NCBI RefSeq assembly: GCF_000002425.4
Contig: NC_037261.1
Span: forward strand, 6,038,098 to 6,102,097
Length of the DNA: 64,000 bases
Direction of reading: 5' to 3'
Origin: Physcomitrium patens
Lineage: Eukaryota; Streptophyta; Bryopsida; Funariales; Funariaceae
Positions 13,584 through 27,160 of this stretch are shown piece by piece; position 1 is the stretch's first letter, and every line of letters begins with the position of its first letter. Below the pieces are notes generated by a model, which had not been told where the DNA came from, searched no databases, and was given only the letters and a program-made list of their open reading frames with translations. Position numbers and translations under genes: made by a program.

Positions 13584-14842
13584 TGTAGGAATAAAGAGAA
13601 TTTGCCTCAAGAAAACACTAGGCTCTTGGCTGCCAGTAATTGCTCAATCAAGTCTTGAGATAAGAAAGACCAAGTTTGTATATATATATACACAATACTT
13701 TTAGGAACAATTACATCAAATATATAATTCTTAAGTTTTCTAAAATACCTAAAATATGATAAAAAAAAACTCTAAATCCTTATATATTCTTATGGGATAT
13801 TACTTCCAAACTTCAACAAATCATATCTCTCAATAAAATTGTTTAAATATAATAAAATTTTACATAAAGTATTGATGTACTTCTAAAAACTATCATAACA
13901 AATTTCAATTGCAAATTCGACGCGGAACTTAAGATATTACCAAATTCCTAACAATAGCTTCAAATCCTAATTTTTATACACCTACATGTAATTTTCTTCA
14001 TATCTCACAAATTAAATACTTAAAATACCACAAAATTTAAATGTATAGCTTTTTAATACAATAATCTACCTTCTTCAAATAGTTTGAGTGAAAAATTCTT
14101 CCAAAAACTCAAGATATGGCTCCAACCATTACTATGAATAAAATCACCTATTTAGTGCCTTTGATTTGGATGCATTAACTTCAATTCTCTATAACTTCTT
14201 CATCCAAACTCCAAATTTATCAAATAGTATATAAAAATCTAGTTAAGAAAGTGTTCTCTTCAACTTCAATTGCTAAAGCTTTGTTTCTTTTTATAAACGT
14301 ATGTTATGATCCAAAGAGTGACAGTAGGTATGAAATTGATACCTTAATTTTGAGTACCAATAACTCCTTCATAAAAACTCCAAATTATACAAAATTTGTA
14401 TCCAATCCATATCCAAAAATCTAAACTTATTGAAATTAGCTCCCAAATCTTAAATGACTTCTGAAAAAAAACCCTAATCCCTAATAAGGCCTCGAGCAAC
14501 CTCCTTGAAGTCCATTGGATATGGCCTTCTATCAATATGAATAAAGATCTCCATTCCTTGCCTTCATCCAATCGTGCCTTACTTTTATTCCTTCCAATAA
14601 GCCTTCTATTAGTTAAAATTTTCATCTTTAGTTTCTAATCTCATTTCAAGGCTTCATATTAAATATTTAAGTCTTATAATTTTTTTAATGTCATATTCAA
14701 AATAGATAAAATTTAAAATAAAGCTTCTTATATCTACTCTCTTTAAATTAATCTATAAACCATTCTAACAAACACCAAGACTTATGAACATATTATATAT
14801 TTTAATTAATTTTTACATACTATAAGCAATTATAATATGACA
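13584..14842 (-). repeat. LTR of family C, copy C2, inserted in A3 integrase
   Basis: On the plus strand it runs from TGTAGGAATAAAGAG to TATAATATGACA. The reverse complement matches C1 along its length, for example around 13700-13830 and 14100-14230. A3 integrase sequence stops at 13583 and resumes at 14843. C1 and C2 therefore form an inverted pair about 6.6 kb apart. Confidence 0.8.
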
Positions 14843-15400
14843 ATGGTGAAAGATTTGGCAAATTATTTGTTAGAGCTACATGTAATAATAAAGGCACAAT
14901 TATAGGAAGCTCAAGAATGATAAAAGATCAATGTGGATGCCTATCAAAAAGAACAACTATAATTCTATATAAGTGATAAAATATAGTTACTTTGTAATAA
15001 TATGAAGATTACTTGTCTTTGTGATAAGTTGGGCTACCACAAGCTTGGACCTTTTCTTATTTTTAGACAAATCAATCTAGTTGCTTATTGATTATATCTA
15101 CCAAAATCAATGAAAATCCATTTCATATTTCAAGTGTCTCTTTTTGAACCATACAAGATTGTGAACATACCAAGAAGAAGACAAGTTTCACTTCTTTCTA
15201 TAGAATTAGATAATAATAAAGAGTTTAAAGCAGAAGAAGTTTTAAACTCAAGACAGTGTCAAAATAAGTTAAAATATCTTGTCGATTGGCATGGATATGA
15301 CATTAATGATATACATAGAATTTAGCAAAAAAAACTTATAAATGCAGCAAAGATGATGGAATCTTTTTATCAACAACATCCATCAAAATCAAGATAAAGA
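14843..15400 (+). pseudogene. A3 integrase C-terminus and chromodomain remnant
   Basis: Continues A3 pol after the C2 LTR. The GPY/F-like region is degraded (CDKLGYHKLGPF, about 15020-15060). Next comes VSLFEPYK and a chromodomain-like end, FKAEEVLNSRQ then LKYLVDWHGYDIND, matching A1 residues encoded at 54160-54270. Chromodomains at the integrase C-terminus define the chromovirus lineage. The copy has lost its active frame through stops. Confidence 0.8.
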
Positions 15401-15679
15401 ATAACAAGTCTTTGCTATAATAGAAATACAATTGAAAAAAGCTTGCATTCTACCTTCTATCCTTATTTGTAGTTTCTGTATAACTGTAGCATTAATGAGA
15501 TGGAGAATCAACAATTAAAAAATTTAATTTAAGAGCCATCATTTGCTGACTTATCGAATGAGAAATTATAATTAACATAGCCTTCAAGACCATGTAATAG
15601 GAATGAAGACCTTCAAAAATAACATGTTCTTCCTCGAATAGATGGCAAGTTACTATGCATTTGATATCACGACTTGAAA

Positions 15680-15922
15680 AAAGATTCTTGATGTTTGGTA
15701 ATTTTATTGGAGATAGATACGACTTTTGATGGTATTATAAATTTTTTATTTGAAAAAAGTTATAAAGATTTCAACAATGATCAAATCACAAGGTGGTCTT
15801 CCCCCATTAAAATAAGACATTGTCTATGATTAAGAAGACCTATTAACTATCTTCAAAGATAATAAAGATCAGAGTACGTGGCCAATATAATTTGTTGCAT
15901 CGTAGAATTCCTCAACATATGA
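15680..15922 (+). pseudogene. A3 third-ORF remnant
   Basis: A frame beginning LVILLEIDTTFDG and ending EYVANIICCIVEFLNI then stop. It aligns with the third ORF of A1 (54481-54828) and with the 40125-40426 remnant. It has the same position (between chromodomain and 3' LTR) and stops at the same point. Three internal stops are present. Function unknown. Confidence 0.65.
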
Positions 15923-15952
15923 TCATTGGTCCTTGTAGAACTCATCTTTTAA

Positions 15953-16468
15953 AAGGGGGGATAATGTTACAGATATATATCTATTATAATTATTATTTAG
16001 ATAATATGAATAGGTAGAATTAGATAAAAGTAGGTTAATTTCATAATATCTTTTAGAAAAGCTTACTAGAAGCTTTATAGATGCTATTTTGACTTTACAT
16101 ATGTTTGTAGTTGATTGATAGGTTAGAAACTTGGTCAACAAGCTATCCATATATCATATATATTGGTAGCTTGTAGAATAAGCTAATTATATAGCATCCA
16201 TGTAAGAAACTTGCCTTGCAAGTCAAGATATAAGTCATGCAAAATCAACATGTTTTTGGAGGTCCTGTAAAATGTCGCTACATAGATCCTAGATAGATAG
16301 TATATATAGAGGCAAGAGTAAAGTTTTCTTTACTCTTATCAATTCTTTTTTTGTTTCTAGTCTAGTTTCAAGAGTCTCTAGTTTTTTTGTCTTTTAGAAA
16401 TAGCCATTCTAATTTTTTTTAATATACATACTTCTTTATTTTTATTTTTGTTTTTTTCTTTTGACACA
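15953..16468 (+). repeat. A3 polypurine tract and 3' LTR (A' subfamily)
   Basis: A purine tract AAAAGGGGGGATAA (about 15951-15964) is followed by TGTTACAG at 15965. The LTR ends near TTTTGACACA (16468). The reverse complement matches 39575-40124, so A3 and A5/A6 share an LTR subfamily distinct from A1, A2 and A4. A TATA-like GTATATATAGAGGC lies at 16301-16314. Confidence 0.65.
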
Positions 16469-16529
16469 AATTTCTTAGGTTGATGCATCTTTTTTCAATT
16501 CATGTCTTTAAAAAGTTATTAAATTAAGC

Positions 16530-16918
16530 AACAAAGAGAGGTTTGACAAAACTCATGATTTGAAATCTATATCAATTGAAGTTGGTGATTGAATGTTAGT
16601 ATTTGATAGTAGTTTAGAGGATCAACATAGCACTTTTAGAAAGTTTGCTTAAAGATTGTTTGGACCATATATAGTAGTGATAATGCCACCTATTTGATTT
16701 ATGAATTAAATAGTATGATGTTGATAATACTTGTGGTTGAAAAATAAATCAAGGCATTCAAAAGAAAAAATAGCAGATTTATTCTAAGTAATCTTTCAAA
16801 TTTTAAAACATTAAATTTGGACCAAATGAGAAATACAAAAAAAAATAAAAATGATGAAGATATTGGAAATGATTAGATTGATACATGTTGGAGAATGTAA
16901 AAGTTTGGAGGAGGTAGA
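16530..16918 (+). pseudogene. 3' end of a Ty3/gypsy pol adjoining LTR C3
   Basis: Translation gives a GD-x-MLVFDSSLEDQHSTFRKF block and FGPYIVV. This is the post-integrase GPY/F-like region of Ty3 elements of another family than A. It ends in GGAGGAGGTAGA, a polypurine tract placed directly before the TGTCCTGC start of LTR C3. That placement ties LTR family C to a Ty3/gypsy element. Confidence 0.6.
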
Positions 16919-18143
16919 TGTCCTGCTAGAAAGTAATATAATATGTAAAAATAATATGAAATATTATTAGAGTTTGGATTTTAATTTTTTAAAAATAATA
17001 AAATAATAAAAAATAATTAATATTTATTTAATTTTTTAAATTTATAAAAAATTAATTAATTTTAATTTTATAATTAAAGATAAAAGTTATAAGATTTATT
17101 GGTAAGGAGTTGAGAGAGACTTTGATATCAAAAGTATAATATTTTAACTTTTAGACCATCTTATGTGGAAGAATAAGGCAAGTTGATCGATGGCTTTATT
17201 TCTATTGGTTGAAGGTCATGTCCAATGGACTTTAAGATATTACTAGAAACCATATTAGAATTTGAAGCTAATTCAAGGTAAACATTCAATGTTCAAAAGT
17301 TAGAGTTTGTTTATTTGTATTGAAGACTATAATTTTTATGCAAAAATCAAGAGGTTTCGAACTTTTATAATATAGAAATGGGTGCTTGAAGTTAAGATCT
17401 TGAAATTGTATCTATTACCACCTTTTTGGAGTATAAGAAGTTGTATAAGAGCTTTTGGAAAAAGAAAAGTGAGGTTCAAAAGTTGACTTAAGAAACTATA
17501 TTTTATGTAAAAGAATTGATAAATTTTGATTTGGAACAAAAGAAAAAGAGCAGTTGGAAGTCATTGCTTCAAAACTAGAGGTAATAAGTGAGTTCTTTCA
17601 TAGAGGTTTTAATTTGCACCATATCTTAAGTTTGTGGAAAAAATTATAGCTCAAAATTTCTGCAAGTGTAGATAATTGTATTAAGAAGTTGTGTATGAAA
17701 TTTTATTGTATTTGAATATTGGATTTTTAAAATATAGTAGATTTAGTGCATAGGTGTCTAAAAATTGATATATTTAATATTACTAGAAATTAAGAAATAT
17801 CTAAAGATTTGTAATAAAAATACAAATGATTTTTTTTTTGTGGAGGTAGTTAAGGATATCAATTAATCTATAGGGAAGTTTGAGTTTGACTAAACAATTA
17901 GATTAAGAGTTATTGGGTTATACAAAATTGATAGGAATCTCCATAAAAATAGAAGGGGTTTTAGAATATCTACTCACACCTTAGGAACTCTTTTACATCT
18001 AAGATTTATACATTTAAAGTAATTATCTTAATAAAAATAAGCTATAAATAAGATTTTTGTTTTATAAATTTGCAACTTATTTGAGTAATTAATAGCAATT
18101 AAAGGCCCAAGGCTTTTTTGAAGCAAATTCTCTCTATTATAAT
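16919..18143 (+). repeat. 3' LTR of family C, copy C3
   Basis: Starts TGTCCTGC after a polypurine tract and ends near CTCTCTATTATAATA. It shares with C1 the block TATTGGTTGAAGGTCATGTCC (17201-17221; CTATTGGTCGAAGGCCAT in C1) and the 3' terminal AAGCAAATTCTCTCTATT. Confidence 0.6.
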
Positions 18144-20500
18144 AGCGTTCATCTTAAAATTAATTTTTTTTTATATTTTTTATTTGTAGATAGATATTTG
18201 TACTGCCAATCATACTTAAAATTATATTTTTTAATATTATCTAAGTTATCTTATTTTCAAGGAAAAAAAAATTAAAATAAAAAATAAAATGTTAAATGTT
18301 AGGACTTATTTGGATATATATTCTTATTTTTTGTAGTACCATCTTTAATATAACCATATTCTAATGCAACTTCTAATAAATGGTATTCTACTACCTTCTA
18401 CAAAGTATGTCTAAATACTTATATATTAATCCTATTCAATTTATATTTTTATAATAAGAGTATATCATATGGATTTTGTACATATTTAATGTAATTTTTA
18501 ATTAGGTAATATTTGAATATTAAAAGATATGGATTTAAGATCCTTAAGAAAATAATCCATCTATTTTAGAGCCAAATCAATTTAATGGTGCTTCAATTCT
18601 TTAAAATATCTTATACATTATCTTATAAGGTATAGTTTATATCAAAAGATTGTTATACATTACTATATATTGAAATACTTGTAGCATTATTAACCAATAT
18701 GTTGTCTTAAGAGGATTTGTTAATTTTTAGCACAAAAAAGCATTGGTGTTATTATAATTTGTTTACCCCTAAGTACTATTTTCTATTTTGAAGTAAGTAG
18801 AATCTTTGTTATGGACCAATTAAAAAGGATTTTTAGAGATTAGCATAATTGATCTAAATTGATTTTAGTAGACTTTTAAGAAATTAAAAGTACTAATAAA
18901 TATCATTTCTTTACTTGATCAAATAGTTTCTTTATTTTTCTTAAATTGAGTTGAATCTTATAATTATACATGATTCATGGTATTATAAGAGTTTTTTGTT
19001 GCATTGTGCTTATTTAGTTGAAGACCTATTTTAAAAACTTAAATACAAACTATTGCTTTTCAAATCTTCTGTATATTTAGGATCTACTATAATTAATTAA
19101 AGATTTTGTAATCTAATTTTTTTATGACAATAAAAACTCGATAATTTTTAATATTATAAATATTAATTATTATCATTAAATATATATAATTATTTAATAT
19201 TAATATTATTATTAGATTAATAATTATAAAAGAATATTTTTCTTATTTCTAAAGTCATAAAATATAAACAAAAAGAATCTAGATTTATCAAAATTTTAGT
19301 CTCTTCTTCAAATAACATACTAAGTTATTTCCCATAAAATCACTTGTTACCTTAAACTTGGCTAATTTTCAAGAAAAATAATAAAAGTGGAAATTTTAAC
19401 TTATATTTTAAATTACTTTAAAATAAATAGAAAAAAATTTATAAAAAAAATTTTACATATTAAAAATTCTACTAATGATTTTTTAAAGATGCAACAATCA
19501 AGATTTCTTAGTTACTATTTTTATAGAATTTTTTATTAGAAAGTAGCTCTTACTTAGTGCACGTCTTCTCTTCAGAGTATGATTTTTTTTTTCTTGTAAA
19601 GTTACAAACTACTATTCGAAAAATAGAATTCAGAAATTATTTCTTATAAATTTAATAATGATTTCTAAATAAACTAAATATATATATATTTTTTTTTGGT
19701 AATTTCTAAATCAACATGTAAAATAAAATTAAAATTATGAAGTGCAAATAATTTAAAATTCGAGAAAAAATCAACTCAAAGTTCTACACTTAAAGTTTTT
19801 TTAAATTGGTCAATTTTTATTCTATCTTATTGGTTATTAATTAAGCAGCACATGCTCTTCTTTATTTATTCTCAACATGCATTTGATATTGTGCTGGAAT
19901 TGCATGTGTCATAATTTTTCCTTTAAGCTTATCTTTTTTGGCAAGTAATAGTTGTATATTATACCAAATTTAGTATTTTTAATAATTAGTTGCTATATTC
20001 TATAATTTTTGTAATACTTCTATGTAGTAGTCACCAACTAATTGTTACTTTGGATATTCCTAAATAGGATTAGTATACAACAAAGTTATAACTATTTTAT
20101 AACATCCAAAGTTAATTTTTCATTATTGAAGAGAAATAGTGTTAAAACTTCAAAAAACTATGTTGCAATAAGTATGATCAAAACAATTTTTTTAATTATG
20201 ATGGTTGTATGTGTTGGAAAATTATGATTCTTTTGGACAAATCTTCTTAGATTATCATCACAAGAAATACGTGAGTCTCAGTTTTATGTAAATTTTGATA
20301 GAACAAGAGTACGAAAATGAAATAAATTACTAAAAAATCCCCTCAATTTTGGTGCAAATATAACATAATTTTCTCAAATTAAAAATATACATTTGACTGG
20401 AATCAAAAAATAAACTTATTTATTAGAACTTTCAATTTGATCACGCAATAACAAAATGGATGAAAGTTGAAAAAAGTTTAGGATGCAAAAAAGCTAGGAT
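18144..20500. other. no gene seen; AT-rich intergenic DNA
   Basis: Simple A/T-rich sequence with frequent stops in all frames. I see no retroelement domain, RNA gene or repeat array. Base composition changes sharply toward GC-richer DNA near 20.5 kb. Confidence 0.6.
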
Positions 20501-20898
20501 TTTAACCTGAATCATAACGAGATTGAGGTTAACATGATTAGATTTAGGGTTAGGAGGTCAAACAACACATGGCACAAAAACCAGCACAACTAAGAGCCAT
20601 ATGCTTTTGCTTCTGTTGCCACTGTCCCCACACACTACAAGTATCCCTATCCTCTGAGTGCCCACCAGCAACATGCAGTGATAGTTTAGAATTGCTGACA
20701 ACCCAGTTCTTAGCTGCTTTGGATGTTTGTCTATCAACTCGTAACTTTGTAAGCTCTTTTGGACTCGTTACATTATCACTGGAGGTGCTTGCTGAGAATG
20801 TGTGGTAACATATTCTGTTGCTGCTGCTTGCCTGATTATCCAAATCGAAAGCTGCAGTAGCAATTCACAATGGGAGTTGTACTGAACCTATACATGAG

Positions 20899-23708
20899 TC
20901 ACTCCTCAATGGTGGATTCTTCTTCTTCTTCTTCGTTAGTTGATCTGCTTCCTTTCAGTCGAAATGGAACTCTTTGTTGTACAATTCCTCCTGCCATGAC
21001 GAGCTCGTCTATGTGAGGTTTCTTGATATGACTACTGGAAGGTCTCAAGCAACGGGAGGATTGTTTGTTGGCTCTGTTCGTAGATGTTGCTGATGTAGGA
21101 CCCTTTGATGCAGCCACAGTGGATGTCAATGGCTGTTCGTCATCACTGCTCGAGTCTTGCATTGGTAAAGCCCGTGCACCTGGGCATCGACATACCCATG
21201 CGTATTTTCCAGCCCTCAGATGCCTCACTCTCGTCAATCTGCAAATAGTTGAGAACAAGCTGGCCCATACTTTGTCAAGCTCGTTGGAATCAATTGTGGG
21301 GGGTTTATGATCATAATAGTGAGAAGGAACGAGCTGAATAGATTGGTCTCTCATGTAGAGGGTAATTAAAGCAGCGTGGATGTAGAGATCAAGAGAAAAA
21401 GGTGCTGCACCTGTCTATCAGGCTGAATGGAGTTGACATGCGCAGAATCCTGCACAGGAATTTACATTACATGATTACGACGTACCACTCCGACCCAAGA
21501 ATAATAATACTGTCGTTTGTTCAGTATGTTACGCTCAGTTACAGAAACCTGTGACTCTACTTCAGAACCCATGCTTTTCGAATCTTATAAGGACAACATA
21601 ACGTACTTAGCTTTCAGCTCCGCACGCCGTTGCCGCAACATGAATGAATTCGGAGTTGACTCAACGTTGTAGTATCCTGATCGGGTCGGTGCGCACGGTA
21701 TCCACAGTGGATTAAAGACCTGCGAGGCTTATGTTAGATTGCCATACCTGCTCCCAAATCCTCTGAAAAAACTTGCATTGTACACACAAAAAATGATCTC
21801 GAAATAAATTCAGTATCTTTAGACCAATCGTGTCTCAATTTGCGCGTATATTCACTGAAATGGATTTCACTCACCCTGTTCTGCTCACACTCCTGGTTAT
21901 GTCGAGTTTCCTTGGCAACCTGCACACTGAAAGCGCGCATTTTTTGAATTGCAACCGTGTTGAGGCAGCCAAGGCAGCACACGATAAAGATGCCCAGCAG
22001 GCACAACGCCACCACTGTGGCGTGGAATGTAGTGAAACTCGTCACTGATCCACACACGTCAGAGTATCAAGCGAATTCAACACTTGGGTTGCTCATACTG
22101 CAGGGAAGCAGTGTGGTCTGATGGAAAAGAAAGAGCTCTAAAAGCCACTAGAGCTGAAGGGAGATATCATATACCATGGTCCACAAGGCACAATATGTAG
22201 CATAAGGAGGTTGTTCGAACTAACAAGTAGTTGGTGCCCAGATGAAAATGCGTCTCTTGCGGGTGAACATGAACGAATCAGCGTGGTTACTTCCGTCAGA
22301 CGGGACGGTTACATTCCAGCTTAGTATAATCGTCATCGTTGCCTTTCCAGCAATATCCTGCTTCCCCCAACCTACCAAAGCACTAATGGTCATTACTTGG
22401 CAGTTTCAATCCACTGGGTGAGACTCCCTGCTAATGCCAGTGCTGGGTGTTCAATCTTCCTCCTCCAGCTGAATGGTTCTTCGGTTTCGTTACAACCAAC
22501 GCCTTATCTTTCCAATTTATTACGGTAGGCATGACATTCACACGAGGAAATCACAACCTAGCAGCGCATCTACTGACACGAAATGAAAATACTGAGATAT
22601 TCTGGGTATTCACGACTTATCCTGAAAACTCAACTCATAGCACATGAAGGCTGCATAACAATTTAAGTAGAGACAAGCTAAGAAGTATGTACATTAGCCA
22701 TATGTTTGCTGTAACCAAGAGTGAAAAGAGCGTTGTTAGTGACTGAGATATTCTGATAGAGCCTGATGCCTAGACCAGTCAAATACCATGTGCCGTTGGC
22801 ATTCATGGAATTTGGTGGCGGCCTCCACACCCCCGTGTGGTCGATCTGAAGCACAGAAGTGTTGGCAACATAATCGGGCACTTTGAGCTGAGTTTGGCCT
22901 CCCTTGCATTGTATAGTTAGTGACATGTACAACCCTGCAAGGAAAAACCAACAACAATTGTAGGAGAACATCACTGCAGTAGGTAAGAATCCATACGATC
23001 GTTTACAAAAACTTCGGTAACGGTGTGATTATTCTTAGAAGGTTTACATACGGAAAAAGATTAGATTACCAGTCGGCGCTTGTATGTAGATAGGGCGGAT
23101 GGTGATCCCAGTGGTAAATACAGCTTTATCACGAGTGATCACACCAAGCGGGGCAATGAGAAGAACCTTCGTGTCTACAGTTGTAATATTCGTTTCTGAG
23201 GTGATATAGTCATCGGTGACTACCCAACAAACCCCCAAGTTCTAAAATCAGCAACATCTCACTTTAAAGGAAGTTATCCAAACGAAGATAGAATGAAAGA
23301 AAAAAACCAAAAGCCATGCAAATAATAGAGAAGAGACACAGATTAGATGTGAACTGCATCAACGTGCTTCCTAACAATTCCCCAGTTTGAGGCTCCAGGA
23401 AACATTTGTGCTCTAATCAGTGAAAGGATTCAGTCAAAAGATCCTGGGGTAATGCCACCTTGAGCATGAAGACCGCAACACAAGCTCGACATCAGCAAAA
23501 TCACGGCAATATTTGCCAGCTGATCCCGAGGATGCTGCATACTCCGATCAAATTTTGTTCCTGCTTGATTAACATAACTTGACAAGCGACTTCCGCTCCA
23601 TGTTTTCTTCGTTTCCTCAAGGAAATAAAGTAGATGGGCCAAGTTTAACGGATCTGCTTCCATCACTTCGCAGAGCTTTTGAGCGAGAGCCTCAAGCAAA
23701 CCGTTCAT
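20899..23708 (-). CDS. multi-exon gene for a predicted secreted or single-pass membrane protein, family not recognised
   Basis: Exons inferred on the minus strand: 23708 (or ATG at 23540) to about 23457 with a CAAG|GTGGCA donor; about 23241-23070 (acceptor TTTTAG, donor GT at GCGCCGACTG|GTAATC); about 22935-22685 (acceptor CCTTGCAG); about 22400-22250 (LVGWGKQDIAGKATMTI); about 22035-21748 (donor GCAG|GTATGG); about 21404 to the stop at 20899. With the 23540 start, the N-terminus has a signal-peptide-like stretch (LANIAVILLMSSLCCGLHAQ). The middle exons carry several N-x-S/T sites (NIT, NTS, NGT, NIS, NVT), suggesting an extracellular domain. The fifth exon has one strong membrane segment (TVVALCLLGIFIVCCLGCL) followed by a charged tail, and the last exon is cytoplasm-like and ends in an acidic Glu run. 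Boundaries between exons 3-4 and 4-5 are uncertain. A loose resemblance to plant DUF1191 proteins was considered but is not strong enough to name it. Confidence 0.5.
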
Positions 23709-26700
23709 GTGGCATTAACAAGCACCAAAAGCACGTTTGAGAAAGCACGATTCGCTTGATAGTTATCATTGCAAGAATACTACCTACTCCAGGTTTAGGT
23801 CATTTTTAAATTCTCCAAGTTCCTCTCGATTACTTCTCAGATTCTCATCACAAACGCATGCAGGAACGAAAACCCATTAAGACTGGGTTGCAGATAACAG
23901 TTCTCACAAATCATGTGCGGTTTCATCTCCCATATTGCGCTCTGTCGAATGTCCGAAGTCACGGCGATCGACCCCATTTTCCTAGTCCAATGAAAATCGA
24001 ATCGAATCCAAAATTCGATGATTCAGCCTTCGCCAATTCAGATCTAAGATATTTTGGAATAGAAATCATGCCATAGGACATCCATGTTTCAACTCGACAA
24101 CGCAACCTATCGAAAGATCTAATTGCTGTTGGGGCCCTTCGCAACGGCCGAGTTGTTTCAGTGGCACTAATGACATCACATGCATGACTACGCCATAATC
24201 AACGCTCCATCAGGTCACTGTAGTATTTTTAGCACACTTTGGGTGCAATTCCAGTGCCATTGTAAAGACTTACAACCGAAGAGACACAAAACACCATGAA
24301 CTCGATCCACAGAGTGTGTCCACAAGTATCGATGGCGTGATAATCGCAGACCGCAGAACGAAAAGAATGATCGGTACACCTACAATGCTGAAGATATCAC
24401 ACGACAGAAAACAAAATCCTCTCATCGGGACTTGGACTAAAGAGGGTTGAGCAGTTAGGATTGATCTACACATGGACAAGGAAACTTAAGGACGCTACAG
24501 TTAAACAAAAGCGCCACCTGGATGAATTGGAGTCTACCAACCATCCATCGACTGGAATTATCAAAAGCTGTTCTACGAAGGAATCACTCAAATGAGCATT
24601 CGACCCCAACAGTTACAAATGAGAACATTGCCTCATATCTAGACCGGTCACAACAATCACACCAGACTCTAAGATGTAACAAACCTCACGGAGCACTTTC
24701 CCGCACTTTTCACAACTAACTTTACAACTGGACAATGGCTCCGACATTGATGAGATGCAAAGCACCCACTAATTCTAAAAACATTTGACGATGGGTTGAT
24801 ATGAAAGTTACGAGCAACAAGAAGTGAAAGCGACTGTCAGCATCCAGCTTATTGCCTCACCGTATGCGACCAGCCCTGAACGATTACATGGATTTGTCAG
24901 TAGGTAATCTATGTCGGTTTCTTTCTCGAAGTGTGTAATAACTAAGGCAATGAATCGGCAGCAGAATTTTGGAAATGAAAAGTAAAATTGAATTCAGATT
25001 TATTTCGTAAGATTTGCCTAACTATTACATCATCTGAATGTTACTCCATATTCCTTTATCGTAAAACATCAAACAGGTTGTACAATTTCTTGTTTGCCCT
25101 TCATCGACTCTGCATATTACAATGAAAGTTCAGCGACGATTGAACCGCTATCCTACAAACCACATTTAGACCAAAACTTGAAATCTAAAACAAAGTGCCG
25201 TGACAAGCAAATGACGTAGTATCTTCAAGGGAAAAGTAGCGTTCTGAACTGTTTGTCAAGTTACTGAACTTGGTAACTTCAGATTAATCAGGGTGGTTAT
25301 TAAAGTCGCATGCTCATCTTCTTCGCCAGAATCAGAACCGCATCAACAGTTCCCTTCGCATATATACATCTCCCGTACATTGTGCTGGAATTCGAGGTTA
25401 GTCCTGCAGGAACAAAGAAGCATATTCAGAACTCGAAACCTTCTACAATGATTTATCAACGATGATTTACAAAAAAAAACTTTAAAGCGGTAATATTCAA
25501 CATGATTCAAAGTACGTCAGAAGCTTGAGGAACGCTTTAGAAACTTTGACCCTGAACCCGAATTCAATGCAACTCTTAAAACTCCTACACTTCCAAGTTT
25601 GCCGAAGATGACTGCTCAAATACTTAAGCAAGGGAGCGTGACTGGTGGAGAATGACACTATCCGCTTCATTGGACAGATATTGCGGCAGCAATGCCATCC
25701 GAATTGTCATATGATGCACTGGATCAATGCTTGCCCTGCAAAGCAGCTATAGATAGTCAGTGGCTTTGGCACAAGTTCCATAAACTCTCAATTCCTGACG
25801 ATTCTCAACAATCTTGATTCCTACAAATTCTGAACGATGGTAGAGGAACGATGTGGGTTTCGGGTCGAAAGCACATTGACATAGATGACCGTGTTAGAGT
25901 TTGCTTTCACGGTCAGACACGAGAACTATGAAGAGAGATCCATATTTACGGTCCTTCAACTCGTCCAACTCGAAGATCATGTGCAACTCTTCTTAGGTCC
26001 ATGCAATTCCCTATTGGAACCTCGACTATGTGTATTTTTATGGCATGGAGCACCCCACCAACGCATTTCAACATTGCTTGTACAATCGCCATCTTTCTGG
26101 CTCTTTTTCGCGCATTGCGTGTTCTTTCTTGGTTGGTGTTTGTGAACGCATTCTTTAGAGGTTTTAGGATTTCCAATGTTTCGATCATGCGCTTGTAGGT
26201 GGATCCGTTGTGAATCACTCGGCAAATATCACACAAGTTCACATTTCGTTTGCATGTATTAGATACCAGGTCATCGTGGGAAAGAAGGATAAGGAACCAT
26301 TTGCAAAATTGCGCCAAACCCTGAATTGATCTCAATCGATTTGCCTCGTAAATGATCAATCTTTCTTTACGAGAAGAAAACTCTATAAACCCTTCGATGT
26401 CGTGTGCCCACAATCTGCGAAAAGTGTAGGTGTGTCCTGAGCCTCTATATTTGCAGCGGCACTGTAAATTTGAAGAAATAACGCTTTACCAAAAGTACAC
26501 TCTTCAGAGGTCGACAGGAAATGAGCCACACTATTCAGAATGATCCTAACGCAGTGTTTGCGAGACAGGAACTGATCCAGCAAGTTCGGGACAGATACTG
26601 ACTCTGTTCTCGAGAATTGAGGGCATGGAGGAGCCCCAAAACCTTCAATTCTCGAGAACCGATACTCATGTTGAAAAGGACACCTAATGATGTGATTGAT

Positions 26701-27160
26701 ATCGTGATTGCAGTTAATTCAGATGCCTTGAAACTGAGTTGCGAATCACTCCATCTATTCGTTACTTGTACGTTTTCGTCGACTCATTCTACCCCATGTG
26801 TTGGCAATAGCTTAGAAGTACCCGCTGAGAGGGTTACCTTGGTAAATGACACAAGCACTGGAAAGAGCCATGCTACTATTAATGTTGATATGAAGCTACA
26901 TATGATACAAAATCTCACAGATTCTAGAATCTGATCAGCTCGTAAAATTATGGTACCATGGCATGCTAAGCAGAGGATGAAGACTTGCACCCACTACAGG
27001 GACATCTCTACTGCTGAATTAATCTAGCTCACCATCTGCGACTCTTCCGAGGTAATGTGAATCGATCCCAGGGAGCCTTTGATCCTAATGATCAAAACCT
27101 ACATGAGACTTTTAACGGCAATCCCAGCATGATGGAACATGGAGATGGTAAAACAGCAGT
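23709..27160. other. GC-richer intergenic DNA, no firm gene
   Basis: Higher GC than the retroelement regions, but no long conserved coding frame. The best candidate is a minus-strand open stretch at 25946-26414, preceded by an acceptor-like CACTTTTCGCAG and encoding about 155 residues with a basic patch. It matches no family I recognise and has no clear start. The DNA may hold UTRs or a decayed gene. Confidence 0.4.

Larger units (their letters stand above)
11890..16468 (+). mobile_element. decayed 5'-truncated chromovirus A3 (Ty3/gypsy)
   Basis: The order is RT 3' end, RNase H, integrase, chromodomain, third ORF, polypurine tract, 3' LTR, as in A1. Gag, protease, most of RT and the 5' LTR are missing. 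A family C LTR (13584-14842) splits the integrase. The sequence is strongly AT-shifted relative to A1 and almost free of CpG, consistent with an old, methylated copy. Confidence 0.85.

Noticed and set aside
20550..20843. 97-codon minus-strand open frame downstream of the membrane-protein gene
   Set aside because: It overlaps an equally long opposite-strand frame, has no domain, and probably lies in the 3' UTR.
22736..22957. 73-codon open frame on the minus strand overlapping the membrane-protein gene
   Set aside because: It is a shifted-frame reading of the same exon; the other frame has splice-compatible ends and glycosylation motifs.
25946..26414. minus-strand open stretch of about 155 codons as a gene
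   Set aside because: An acceptor-like site exists, but there is no start, no partner exon I could support, and no family match.
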